Positions 11,909 to 23,854 of a stretch of 64,000 nucleotides of DNA are shown here, piece after piece. How positions within the stretch are numbered: position 1 is the first letter of the stretch; the number at the start of each line of letters is the position of its first letter. This DNA is from Setoptus koraiensis (Eukaryota > Arthropoda): positions 2,666,001 through 2,730,000 of the forward strand of contig CM106585.1 in the NCBI GenBank assembly GCA_048013815.1. Direction: 5' to 3'. A program made the position numbers and the translations under genes. Under the pieces are notes generated by a model. The model searched no databases. It saw only the letters and a list, made by a program, of their open reading frames with translations, and had not been told where the DNA came from.

Positions 11909-13650
11909 AGAAGTCATTTTAAGCTTGTGCCAGTTCAATGTTAATCATGCCGTCATCAGCAGCGTATCACAGCAGCAGCAGCAGCGAGCATCATCGGCAT
12001 CAACGCAACAACAGCAATTGCGCCAACGACAACAACGACAGCGGCACTAGGCAGCGAGACGCAACAACGACAACAGACGACAACTGTGTCGACAACAACG
12101 ACAACACTTTTAGTGGCGACATTTCCATCGAGACAATCGTCCGTAACGGTCGCAACAACGCGCTACCATAGTTGTGTGCGCGACACACAAACACTCAGCG
12201 GCAGCAGCAACCAACAACAGCAACCAACAACCAACGAACAAAGAAAGTTTCAATTCCGTTTCAGCAAGACATCATCAGTTCGTTATGAACTTATTATCAG
12301 TTACTCGGCAGCTCCGTTGAGGCCAACAAATTGATCAGCAAATCTCTTTCTCTCTCTCTCGCTCACTCTCTGTCTCGTTGTAACCTTAAATGTTTGAATT
12401 ACGTCATCACGTCCACCGACTGCCAGCCAATCGCTCGAATTGTGCTCACACTTGTTAGCCACTAATAGAGAAATAATCACACATAGAGAAATAATCGCAC
12501 ACACAGAGAAATCAAATCACGCCAAAACAAAAAACACAACAAGCGTTACATCATCAAGCGCCAAATCAAGTGTGCGCTCCTGAACACAACTGCATCTTGT
12601 TGCAACAATATTCATCCGCCTGAAGAATACATAATATACACATTTATCCGCTGGCAGACGCATAGCAAAATCAACACATCGGACACAATATCGGCATCTA
12701 CTAAACGGATAGCATTTGTAAGTAGCTATCACACACTCTATTCGTCCAGTGCTCGTCGGCGCCCTCTCTCGCGAGCAGCCGCCAATGGGCCGTCTAGGCC
12801 CAATTTTGGCCCAATCTCGGGCCAGCACCGGAGCACCGAAGCACCGAAGCTTCGGAGCAACGAGGCATCGAGGCATCGCTGGCCGGGTCCCGCGCGGGCC
12901 CGACGAAGCGGCCGCTGCCAGGTGGCGCTGGCAACGCCCCATGCCTGTGGTCAGTGTTGTCTGTAGCCATGAATCTAGTCGCCTTGTGACACTGTTGTCA
13001 GTGGGTCACTTGTTGCTTGTTTGCTCGCGCTACAAACGGCCCAAATTGGCGTTGTCTGGCCTGTTTCGTCGACGGCCATTCGACAGCCATTGTCAAAGTC
13101 GGCGCTGATGAACCGTTTCCACTGACTTTAATTAGCGCCACTGGCTCGCACTGGCTTGTGCCGGCCTAATGGTGCAGCGCACCGACCCACTACTGCGCTA
13201 ATTGACCAGTGGCACACACACACACACACACGCACAAACTGGCTGCTAGTGAGTGGCACGCAAGCACGCGGCAGCACAGGCACGCCACCGGTTGCTGGAA
13301 CATGCAACGACTAATAGCTATTTTGTGTGTTCGTGAGTTCCGTCAGGGGCCGAGCACGGTGCACAGTTGGCGCGGGCCCCTGTCGCGGCTTGCGTGGCAC
13401 AGCGTGGCACAGTGGCACAAGCATTGTGTGACACACACCGGCGATGTCGTGTGCTGGCTGTGCCGCGCTCGCTGCAACCAGGATGCTAAACGGCGACCAA
13501 GAGCGACAGGCCAAAGTAAACCTAAGTAAACCGAAGTAAACCGAAGCCAGCCGAAGAGAAGGCTGCCTCTCGTGACGCTGACAATGCCGCTCGGGCGGCC
13601 GGGCAGAGGCGAGCGGCGGAGAGCCGCGGATGGCCGAGGATTGAGAGAGA

Positions 13651-13690
13651 GCCGAGGAGAGCCGCGGAGAGCCGCGGAGAGCCGCGGAGA
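13651..13690. repeat. 10-bp GCCGCGGAGA array
   Basis: Three perfect units follow one with a single change (GCCGAGGAGA). Confidence 0.8.
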
Positions 13691-15010
13691 GGGAATAATA
13701 GGAACGCTCATGCTGGTAGATGGCACTCGAGCGGCCATTAACTATTGGCATTTTTGCTGCGTCTGTGTCCGTTTAGTGGCGCTTGATCAATTGCATCAAT
13801 AGCGAGATTAACATTGTGTGCCGTTGTGTGTCGGCGCAAGGGCACGAGAGCACAAGTGCGCGTCCCTCGAATCGTTCGAGCCGAATGTGCGCCCGCTCTC
13901 AGTGATCGCTCAATATCTCGGCCCGAGATCTGGCCCGCTGGTGATGCGATCCGCGGCGCGGCGCGCCGCTGCTTTCCGTCGTGCACTCGGCGCAATTTAA
14001 ATAGCCACTTGCCCGGCTCCGGCCGGCCTTATCTTGTGGCGTGCACCGGCCGCTCGCCCTGGCCGCGGCCGGAGCGGGCACAGTGGAGCGCTCGCCTGTT
14101 TTATTGCCCCGGTTGGTGCGGCGGCGGCCGCGAGGACGGGCGAGCTGCCTGCAGGCTGCCATTATCGCAACAGCCAAGATGGAGGACGCGCGTTCGGCAG
14201 CGAGCGGAGGCGGATACTGCAACAGTCTGTGGTCGTGGCTGTTCGCCACCGATGCCGCTTCATGCTTCATCTCGTGGCAAACAGGATGATGGCGCAACAA
14301 GAGATAATAATAACAATAATAATGATGCCCGTCGCCGTAACAGCAGCGCCGTGCTCGTCGCCGCCGGCCACTGGCCGGCCGACTCGGCCGAAGCCAGCAG
14401 AAGCCGGCCAAAGACGGCAGAAGCGGCCGAAGCCGAGGCCAGTGGAAGCCAGATGAAGCGTGTAGGAAGCCGCGCGTCATTATCGCCGCTACCGACCGGC
14501 CCACTGACCGAGCGAGCCAGCGCCGGCAACTAGGCCGTCACGACTTTTACTTGTTGCTGCTGCTGCCGTTGCCCGGCGCTGGTTGGCGCAACAGCGACAC
14601 TGCAGCAGCGACACTGCGACCGCGCTCGCCCGCCGGCACCAAGGAAGCCCCCGAACTCCGGAGCTCGTTGGCTTGTTGGCTTGCTGGTTTGCGTGCGTGC
14701 CCGCCTGCCGGTGCGCCGAAACGCGCAATGCGCGCCGGCACACTGACCCTATGGTCAACGGTTGGCACTCCGGCCACCGCATAATCACTGCCTGTGCCAT
14801 ACACACAAGCGCCGGCCGCTCATCGCCGCCGTGTGTGTGTATTTTTATTTTGCACTGGCCGGGCACTGCCGCGGTGCAAAGTAGTGCCAGCGGTGCCAGC
14901 GGTGCTAGTATAAACAGGAGATGAGCTCTCGTCTCGTGACGCTCGTTCTTTCACGTGGGAACGAACATACCAGCGCACACATCGGTCCCTCTAGGCGCGA
15001 CGCACACACT

Positions 15011-15076
15011 GGTTCGCGAATGGTTCGCCAGTGGTTCGCCAGTGGTTCGCCGATGGTTCGCGGCGAACCATTCGCG
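15011..15076. repeat. 11-bp GGTTCGCCAGT array with inverted end
   Basis: About four 11-bp units start at 15011. CGCGAATGGTTCGC at 15015-15028 is exactly complementary to 15063-15076, so array and inverted repeat overlap. Confidence 0.8.
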
Positions 15077-15936
15077 GCGAATCGCGTCGACCTCTCAGAG
15101 GTCACCTTTCGGAGAAGAGCCCGACGAGGTGTACGCTTGCGAGCCCCCCTCGCCGCGCCGCCTCCCCTCTCGAGAACCGTCGGCAGGCCGGTGTGTTGTG
15201 TGTCGTTGGCTTCGGACGCTCCGAATCGGGGCGGCCAGCCCAGCGGATCGCCCAAGGAGAGGAGCACCGTGAGCATGCGCTCATCGCAACGCATCATCAT
15301 CGCCGCGACTGGTGCGCTCACACGCTGCACCAGGCACCAAACTACGTGTGTGTGTGTGTGTATCGCTAGAATAAACTCAAGTTGAGCATAATGTGCAACA
15401 GTTATACGCACATTCAATGGTGACCATTGTGCGGTGGTGCTGTTGCTGCTGCACCATTGTGTGTCCGTGCATTGCACCAGTTGAACGTCCACCAGTGCAC
15501 CAATGCGCAAAGGAACCTTCTCTGCAAACAACTCGCTGCATCAGATTGCATGCTACGAACAATGGCCAGTGGCCAGTGGGCAGCAGCATTGTGATGCACG
15601 CGCTTCAACAGAAAAGAAGCAGATAAATACAACAGTGCGACAGAGAGAGAGAGAGAGAAAGAGAAAATCTTACTTCTGACAATTGCCACTTTTGTCCGCC
15701 GGACAAACTGCTGCATGCCATCACTATCGCTCGCACTGACACAACAGCAACAACAGCAACAACAACCACAACAACACTAGTACCGTAATACATTTGCATA
15801 ATTACTCATTCGCCTCTTCTCGTTTCTCACCTTGCACACAATCATCACCAATCCGACACTTGCATTTGGCCCTGACGTCGCTGCAAACTTCACTTGCGAC
15901 ATCAAATCAAATGCAGGCAACAACAACACAACTATT

Positions 15937-17778
15937 ATGGAGTCTAATATCACATTGTGGCAGTTCCTGCTGGAATTACTAGTTAACACTGAACAATATA
16001 AACAAATTATCACATGGACTAACAACGACGGCGAATTCAAATTAATCAACGCCGAAGAGGTGGCCAAATTATGGGGCCTCAGGAAAAACAAGCACAATAT
16101 GAACTATGATAAATTAAGCAGAGCATTGAGATATTATTATGATAAGCACATTATTAAGAAGGTACAAGGACAAAAATTTGTCTACCGTTTTGTTACAAAT
16201 CATAATATTCCACCACAGCATCATACAAATAATCCTCAGCATCATATTCATTCGCCAACGCACACATTGGCCAACTCTCATCATCAGCCCAATAATAATC
16301 AATTTCAATTGACGTCATCGCCCTCTCATCATAAACCTAGCAACCCGTTTCAGTTGACATCGCCCCCACACAATCATAATAGCACCAACAATCCTTATCA
16401 CCATCCATTGACGTCGCCCTCTCATCATCATTTAACTAGTGGAAACCCATATCATCACCCATTGACATCGCCCTCCCATCTCAATCCTAACCATCCATAT
16501 CAATTGACATCACCCCTATATGAGAGACATTATAACGCTCTATTATTACGCAGCCAGCAACAACAACACCATCATCACTTCCCCACTGAACCGACCGATC
16601 TTTCTAGGAAGACAGGAAGTTGTAGTTCGGTCGCTAGTAGCACTTCGTCGGCTTCACCGACATCAACATCACCACCCAACTCTCCGACCACCACGACTAC
16701 CACAACTTCATTAGCCACTACGACTCAATCAGGTGGTTTGGATATTCACAACTCGATTTTATTGCGTAAGAGACATCGATTGGCGGCCCAACTTAGTTCC
16801 AACAACAGCAACAACAACAATAATAATATTAGTAACAACAACTCGAGCAACAACATCGAGCTGGACAACAACAATAACACAAAGCTGGACAACAACAATA
16901 ACACCAAGCTGGATAACAACAATAATAGCAAGTTGGACAATAATAATAACAGTATTCAATCATCTTTCAGTAGCAACAACAACAGTAGCACCAATAACAA
17001 CAACAATACTAGCACCAACAACAACAATAATACTAGCAACAACAACAATGTCAACAGTAACATAAAATTGGAGAACAACAGTGGCAACAACAACAACTGC
17101 AGCAATATTAATATCAAATCGTCGCCTTCCCCGGCCGAAAATACTAATGCTGACAATGTTGTTGAATATGCCTCATCTACATCACCGATGAATTTAGTTT
17201 CTAACAATTCTCCGCGGGCTACAGCTGCAGATCGTCTTATGCATCGTCTGAATTCATCCTCTACATCAAGCTCGAATTTACCTCCACCACTTACTACTCC
17301 ATTGAATGGCAGTGGACATCATTCATTTGCTTCTCCAATATCTAAGACACCAACTTCGTTGCAGACGCCCGTTATATCACTGAATAGTCCTTTTTTTCCA
17401 AAATCAGCCAGTGGCAATTCGCATCCATTAGCTTTCAGTGGTCAAGGACCACCAACACCATCTGCAGCCCATAGTATGTCATCTTACGCATTAGGATTTT
17501 GTAGCTCACCATTTAATACATCGAGTCCACATTTGTTGAACAATGTTGCTAATCACATTAGCATGAACAATAACAATAACAACCCTGGCGTTTTCTACGG
17601 AGCCTCTCCAGCGACTGGTTCGCCATATACATTCCAATTTCCATCTTCGCCATCGGCCGCCTCAGCAATGGCATCTTTAGGCCAATCCTCCTTGTTTAAT
17701 TCACCTTTGTTATCGCCTCTGTTATTTACTGACCCTCAATCATTGTATGCCAAATCAGTATCACTCCAGCAATGTTAA
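15937..17778 (+). CDS. ELK: ELK-like ETS transcription factor (ternary complex factor)
   Basis: This is a single-exon ORF of 613 aa from the chosen start. That ATG gives the N-terminus [10 protein letters not shown], matching ELK1/ELK4; an in-frame ATG at 15832 would add 35 residues with no ELK similarity. The ETS DNA-binding domain spans about residues 5-86, including WGLRKNK and the recognition helix [15 protein letters not shown] at 566-571 is the ELK FxFP docking site for ERK. PTDLSRK at 219-225 fits the CtBP-binding PxDLS motif. A possible degenerate B-box (SRF contact) lies around 194-207. The middle holds five LTSP repeats (about 123-193), a KLDNNNNT repeat and long Asn tracts. The family binds ETS/SRE sites with SRF downstream of MAPK. 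AATAAA signals are at 17899 and 17916. ELK identity is strong; the B-box is uncertain. Confidence 0.93.
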   Translation: MESNITLWQFLLELLVNTEQYKQIITWTNNDGEFKLINAEEVAKLWGLRKNKHNMNYDKLSRALRYYYDKHIIKKVQGQKFVYRFVTNHNIPPQHHTNNPQHHIHSPTHTLANSHHQPNNNQFQLTSSPSHHKPSNPFQLTSPPHNHNSTNNPYHHPLTSPSHHHLTSGNPYHHPLTSPSHLNPNHPYQLTSPLYERHYNALLLRSQQQQHHHHFPTEPTDLSRKTGSCSSVASSTSSASPTSTSPPNSPTTTTTTTSLATTTQSGGLDIHNSILLRKRHRLAAQLSSNNSNNNNNNISNNNSSNNIELDNNNNTKLDNNNNTKLDNNNNSKLDNNNNSIQSSFSSNNNSSTNNNNNTSTNNNNNTSNNNNVNSNIKLENNSGNNNNCSNINIKSSPSPAENTNADNVVEYASSTSPMNLVSNNSPRATAADRLMHRLNSSSTSSSNLPPPLTTPLNGSGHHSFASPISKTPTSLQTPVISLNSPFFPKSASGNSHPLAFSGQGPPTPSAAHSMSSYALGFCSSPFNTSSPHLLNNVANHISMNNNNNNPGVFYGASPATGSPYTFQFPSSPSAASAMASLGQSSLFNSPLLSPLLFTDPQSLYAKSVSLQQC

Positions 17779-18568
17779 TTCTAATATTTGACACTTGATT
17801 CTTTTATTATTATTATTATTATTACTATTATTATTACTATTATTATTATTACATGTGAAGATTAATTTATAATTAAGATCGCATAAGCGTCATCAAAGAA
17901 TAAATGTTTATGCACAATAAACTACTCCTTTGTTATATGATTGTTTCAACAGGTAGCCGATATTTTTTCATGGCATGATAGCAGTAATATTACAGGAGTA
18001 CTAACTTTGACTTGTCGTTTTCACTATACATTCATCTCGAGCACAGTCTTACTTTCATCAGATGTCAGGAACAACCAGACTTCTGCTTCGATGATACAAC
18101 AGCCGATATATTTTTCCGATTTGTGTGAGGCAAAAGGAAAACGAATTCGTTGAAAAATTCAATATGTGTAAAGTACACTACGAGGTTCATATACTTTGTC
18201 ACATGCAAATACACCAAAACAGCTTGGACATAGCTGGTTATATTCGACCAGCAACGTGAAAAAATGGTCGGTTAGTTAAATAGTTCTTGCGAGGAAAATC
18301 TAGCTTTACATAAACTAGTAACTTCTATCGCAACTTCTGCAAAGAAAATTTTGCTGCTGCAAGAATTATCAACAATTTCTAATGAAAGAAAATTTATTGT
18401 CTGTTTACATGAGGTACATTTTTTGAAAATTGAAAATCACAGAACGTTCGGGGCCACCATCGAACCATTATGAAGTATAGTATCGTGACACAATAGTTGC
18501 TAAATTAATTGTTATGAGATCAGCGGTAACGGTATAAAGTCGTTGGGAGCCTCAAGAAAAAAACTTCC
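17779..18568. other. Convergent intergenic region between ELK and FMNL
   Basis: A TTA/TTATTA microsatellite (about 17802-17851) follows the ELK stop, then two AATAAA signals for ELK (17899-17904, 17916-17921). On the minus strand an AATAAA at 18393-18398 lies about 170 nt beyond the FMNL stop. No gene was seen. Confidence 0.7.
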
Positions 18569-21500
18569 TCACTCGAACCCAATTCTTTGTTGTCGCTCTT
18601 TACGCTTCATGCTTCGCCTTATGCCATCGGCTCTTCTATAGGGTTCGATCTTTAATCCAGTGATAAGTATCTAGAGGGAGACAGAATGAATAAACGTTAG
18701 ATTTCTGTAGAGTAATTAATTTTTGATAGGAATCTCGAATGAAAAATTATGTTACTTACATCAAGAGTTCCATGGGAGACTTCCTCTTGTTTAATCAGAC
18801 GTTTTGTTTTCATTGGCGAAATATCACTGTTAGCATTGATGTCGGTCCCCAAAGTGTTATCATTAAGCTGATCTTTTTGGTTCAGCAGTTTTTTCCTATT
18901 GGCTGCTCTCAATGCTTGCTGTTGCTGGATCGTTTGACGCAATTCTTCATCGAATTTGCGTCTTTGGGCCATTTTATTGTCAATTTGACATTGACGGAAA
19001 TTCTTCAACAATCGAAGGAACGTACTAAATAGAGTTGATGATTCAATCATTCGAGAATTTTCGCCAAAATATTGAGCACATTCGCTGAATTCGTTTTGAG
19101 CTTTCTTGATTAGCCCTCTAAACTCTAATATATCACGAGATCTCTCCTTGATAAATGCCTGAAGACGAATTGCTGCCTCATCTATGGCAACTGAATTGTT
19201 TCCGCTAGAGACAGGAGTTATAACTTTATCTACAGAGTAACCGCGAAGCTGAAGTTCTTTGATGCATAAATCCATTCCTTTTTCATACTCGTGAACCTCA
19301 CTGGAAATTGTCTCCAACGAAACACCAGCAGCACGCTCCATATAAATCAATAGGTCATCAAAATTATACGGCATACGATCATTATCTGTATCAAGCGTTC
19401 CTCCGATGCTGTGAATAGGTGATATGCGTTTAGGTAAGCCTTTTGATCTGGCACTCAATAAAGAATCGTTATGAGATTCGGATGTCAAGTTGGCCTTCTC
19501 TTTACTGTCTAGGTTATTCACGATAGTTTCGACAACATAGTGAAGTAAACTTTTCGATCTATCCTGAGTGGATTTCGCATCCATCACCATATCTAATGCT
19601 TGTAATTTGAAGCCATAAGCCGGAGCCGAAGCAAGACTCCTGGAAGAGCTATTAAGATAGTTTCCAAACACTAATAGATATTCCAATAGTATCCTAATCC
19701 CTTCACAAGATCTTAATGAGTTCGATGCGGTCTCTATGAGATTGATTTTGTTTTTGATAGAGACAAGAATGTCTTCATTAGGTTGAGAATTAGAACTCCC
19801 GTTGGCTACTTCTTGAGGAGGGTGAGTTGGAGCAAGATTCTTCATGAAGAACATTATCTTGAGTTTTTGCTCTAAGCGGTCGACTTTAGATAATTGATAT
19901 AAGAATTTGTCTTCATCGGTAAGTTCATTGATGGGCTTGCCCGAAATTTCATACTCTTTATAGGCTTGTATCTCTTGCTGATTAGGGACCATTCTCAATA
20001 AAATTTCAATATTATCTAAAGGTAGATTCTCTATGTCTAAACTATTCAAGTAATGAATAATAGTTTCAGTTTGAACTCCAATTTTCCTCAGGCTAATAGC
20101 CATATTACGTAACCTATTGTGTTCTAAAAATGTAGTTTTCTCAGGCTGCTTGAAACGTTTGGCTGTGCCTACTCCAGCAAGAGATGAATTGGATGAAGCT
20201 GTTGATTGACCAGAGGGATTGTTACAATCGCTTGACGCATGCTTACTAGTTTCACTCTTGTGTCCCAACTTAAATTGTTCCTCGAACTCAGAAAAGTTGA
20301 TTGACTTGACTATTTTATCCTCGTCATGGAAGTCATTAAAGACTGTTCCTCGCACCTAATGAAAGTGGATGATGTTAATAATATTTTGAGTAAAACAAGA
20401 AGAACAAAGTTAATATCAATAGTTTTGCGCCATGATTGCCATTATGCTGTCTAGAGATACCATTATTTGTTGAAACAATCATGTTTTAAAGGAACGAAGT
20501 TTGCCATGCATAATCATGATCAATCAAACAATAGGGTCTGTTCAGGAGATAGTAAGCAAAAAAATACGATTACAATATGAGCCAATGCATCACTAAAGAT
20601 GGAGAATCTTGGCGAAAGCAACACCTTAGATGAAATTTAACAGGTGCAAAAAAAAAGAGCCACATTGAGCCTAAATCTCTGCATCAGGATTGATTATTCT
20701 TGCCTCAGGTTATACTCATAGGCTGACTTTTCTTCGTGAAAGTGGCCGCACATAACATCACAAATATCTTAGAAAGATATAATCATGAGGAGGTGCCGCC
20801 AGAGCGAAACTAGACATAATCGTGATCAAAGGATTCAAATGCAATTAGAAGGATTAAGACACCAAATCAAAGATCAAGTAAAATGGCATTCAACAATCAT
20901 CTTCTACACTCATTTTTCAACTGCCATCAAAATATAAGAGGGCGTTATAAGATAAGATGCAAATAAACTGTAACCTAACAGGATAAATGCACCGATGTTC
21001 GCCACGACACCATGTTCACTCTTCCTTCGAATCAACTATTGTGTCTCTTTTGAATAATGTGTTAATTTATATGTTGGCGAATTGACCAGTGATAACTCTT
21101 TGAAACAACTTTTTCTTTCTCAGGGTCAATTGACTCGTAAGTGTATAGATTATTTACTCACTTGATTTGGCTTAAGTGTTATCCAGTTGAAGGTAGGTAA
21201 TTTATATTTGGTATTAAAAGTTTTCTTAAGAGTCATCATATCACAGTTATTGTTCCCCACAGATATTGAATTATGAGAAATCTCATTATTTATAGTTGGA
21301 AATGTTGGCATCATAGGGGGTTGTGGTGGTTGCTTGATAGAGGAAGTTGTTGATTTCATCACGGATGATTTTTTATCTAGTGTCATCGTAGGATTAGAGG
21401 AAGGAAACGGAGGAGGAGGCGGCGGCGGTGGAGGTGGAGGTGGTGGGAGCTGAAGTCCGGCTTTTTTGTGATCTGTGCGAAGAGAAGTCATAATTCAAAG

Positions 21501-23854
21501 AATGGTAAGGTCATATTAAATAACTTGAACTCTGATAACAAGTGTCGTCTTGAATTCACTCAATGTTTTGAACTTATTCTTATATAACTAATATTCTTAC
21601 CTTGGCTATTCGCAACTGCGATACTCAAACCCGGCATCGGAGGAGGGGGCGGCGGCGGCGGCGGTGGTGGTGGTGGTGGTGGAGGCGCTTGCTTGGTGTT
21701 CGGTGTGCTTGAATCTTTCTTGCAACCTTCATCAAGCTTGAGGTTTAGTTTGTGTCGTGTCTGAACTTGATTGTTATCACAAGGTAAGTTAGCTTTACAA
21801 TTCTGCCTCTCCAGTAAGGAGATTTTAGATTCCAATAGACATTGTTTATCCTTAGCCTCTATCTGACATTTGTCCATCAACCTTTTCATTGAAATAAGCT
21901 CACTTTCTAACGTCTGATTTTTGTTGATCATTTCGTCTCTTTGCTTCGAGACCTCAACCAATTTAGCCTGGATTTTCTCTTTGGCGACAGAAAGTAACGC
22001 CCTGTCTTCATGAAGTTCTTTATGAAGTTGCTCCAAAGTATTGTATTTTTGTTCGCCTTCCTCCACAAGGGTGTACACGTCCAATATGTTGTCAAGATAA
22101 GCATTTATTTGCTTTTGTAAAACTTCAGATTCATTATGCCTCAGCTTGTTTTCAAGATATTCATCTAAACCCAGTTGAGTGAATTCATATTGCAAATGAA
22201 TCCTGAAGTTCCAGTCCCGAACAGAATGAACAATTAGATTTATGAATTGCAGACATGATACCATGAAATCAATATTGAACTTCTCATGATCCTTAAAATA
22301 ATGCATTAAGGTTTCAAACCTTCTCTTTTCCTGACATACTTGTTTGAAATTATCAAATGCAGAAATTATTATTTCATGCCCCCCTTTAACGAGGCAAATA
22401 GCGGCTAGTAACTCTAATACCAGGGACTTAGTTCTCGCTGATTGATGATTCAAACTTAGAACTAAACAGTTGATTGCTTGAGAGTGCTCCATCACTAAAT
22501 TGAAACCATACTTATTGTTCATTATAGCCCTCAGGCACATGATACAGACGTGCACATCATCTGAAACAATACCGAGGCGTAGTTTTTGGCTGTGGTGCTT
22601 TGGGAACATGCTGAGTGAAGAAGTTACTTGATGATTGGTGTCTGACATAGGACTTGATCGGCCATAGTAATGCCCATTCGATAATTGATGAGGCTTCTTG
22701 AGAAAGTTCGAGATAGATTTGGTTGACGTTGAACCATCATTGAGACTGGTTTGGTCATAATTATTATTCAGAACATTATGTTCAAAACCATTAATGAGAG
22801 TTGATGATTCCAATGCATTCTTAACAACACCGTCGAGTTTGCTTCCAGTATTGTTGCTTGCATGATTGTTGTCTTCAAAGTGATTGATTATATTGGAAGA
22901 AGGTTTACCTGCGTTCCATTCATTGATGTGGAAACTTGAGACCGAAAATGACTGTGACCTGGGCCGATAGCTCATTGTCTTATTTGATAATATCTCCTGT
23001 TGCTGCATGATGAGTCGAAAAGTTAGATAATCTACCAAGATATCCAAACCACGATTCGAATCAGATAAGAACTCTCGCACCCATTCTAGTGAGTTTGTTC
23101 TTAATGAAATCTCTAAATCACGCAAGACTTGTGTAGATGTCGCGTCTGCTATCATTCGTCGTCGTTTTGCAGATCTACTGGCCTTGGGATCCAAATAAGT
23201 TAGTAACTTTTCCAAGTAAAATTCCGGCGGTTGCTTCGCAGAAACTTTCTCTTGGTCTTTTACAATCTCCCACTTTCTAGAATTTTCGTAGCTCCATAAA
23301 ATTTTTGATTTCTCTGGTGGCAAATTCATGGTGGCTAGAACTATAGTTCAGAAAAGAAAGACAAAATGTTGAATTCTTGTATTCACGATCAACAGATATT
23401 CCAACGAGCAAACATTATACAACAGGAACTTACCTCTAGTGAATAGTTTTTCTAACTCTTCAGTCTCAGGAATATCATCACTGCTCATGATTCGATTTAT
23501 ACTCATGGGAGCTATAGATGGATCCAGCTTTTGTATCGACAGATGCTGGTCTTTCTGTTTCGTCGGAACACCCATTATATCAGTAGTGGTATTGAATTTG
23601 TAGTTGAAGTTGTTGGACTTGCCATTAGTGAACATACTCTTCAAACGTGCCGATCCTTTATTGCTACCGTTCTTGTTTGAATGCTGTATATCGAAAGTAT
23701 TTGTTGGTGCATAGTTTGCTTGTTTGATTGGCACAACAGTTATATCGAGATTTGCATCAGCAAAAGCCTTCCTTTCGATGGATTGCTGTTGAGAGATCTG
23801 CTTCTTTTTAGTGCCTGAATTTAGTATATCTTCATTCAGTTTGAGCTTAAACAT
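18569..23854 (-). CDS. FMNL: Formin-like protein (FMNL/FRL family), five coding exons
   Basis: Exons on the minus strand are 23854-23434, 23340-21601, 21472-21162, 20355-18760 and 18670-18569. All junctions are GT-AG and in frame, giving 1389 aa. The GBD/FH3 domain begins near residue 130 (MNLPPEK, STQVLRDLE, DVHVCIMCLRAIMN, LELLAAICLVKGGHE). A coiled coil follows (about 545-640). FH1 is two polyproline runs split by the third intron end. FH2 (about 805-1240) carries YKLPTFNW, TVFNDF and GNYLN. The last exon completes a DAD-like tail (GTLD joined to ILITGLKIEPYRRADG). FMNL formins are Rho-GTPase-regulated actin nucleators/elongators at the cell cortex. The start is less certain: about 140 residues precede the GBD, far more than in human FMNL, and the usual N-terminal MGN myristoylation start is absent. 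Confidence 0.92.
20356..21161 (-). other. FMNL intron 3 (806 nt)
   Basis: The donor GTGAGT is at 21161-21156 and the acceptor TTTCATTAG ends at 20356, on the minus strand. It is the longest intron of this gene; the others are 89, 128 and 93 nt. No nested gene was seen. Confidence 0.85.

Larger units (their letters stand above)
1..15936. other. Gene-free, repeat-rich region upstream of ELK
   Basis: No reading frame here resembles a known protein. The long frames on both strands are translations of CAA/CAG/GAC or GTT/GTC triplet runs, giving poly-Gln, poly-Thr, poly-Asn, poly-Val or poly-Leu according to frame. The DNA is richer in G+C than the rest of the window and holds many short tandem arrays, CA/GT and GA/CT runs and several hairpins, listed separately. 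Donor-like strings (AG|GTGAG or GTAAG) occur at about 2690, 4066, 8035 and 12720, so noncoding 5' exons are possible. The region probably acts as promoter, 5' UTR or first-intron DNA of the ELK gene, but this is inference. Confidence 0.55.

Noticed and set aside
13814-14533. 239-codon plus-strand frame, the longest before ELK
   Set aside because: GC-rich DNA lowers stop frequency; opposite-strand and other-frame ORFs of similar length overlap it, the composition is Arg/Ala/Gly/Pro-rich, and no motif is recognised.
1-15700. Many 60-240 codon open frames on both strands, some with Gln, Asn, Thr or Val runs
   Set aside because: They are translations of triplet repeats, overlap one another in several frames, and show no domain or splice structure.
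15832-15936. N-terminal extension of the ELK frame
   Set aside because: The 35 extra residues do not resemble ELK, a splice-acceptor-like CAG lies inside, and the ATG at 15937 aligns with ELK1/ELK4.
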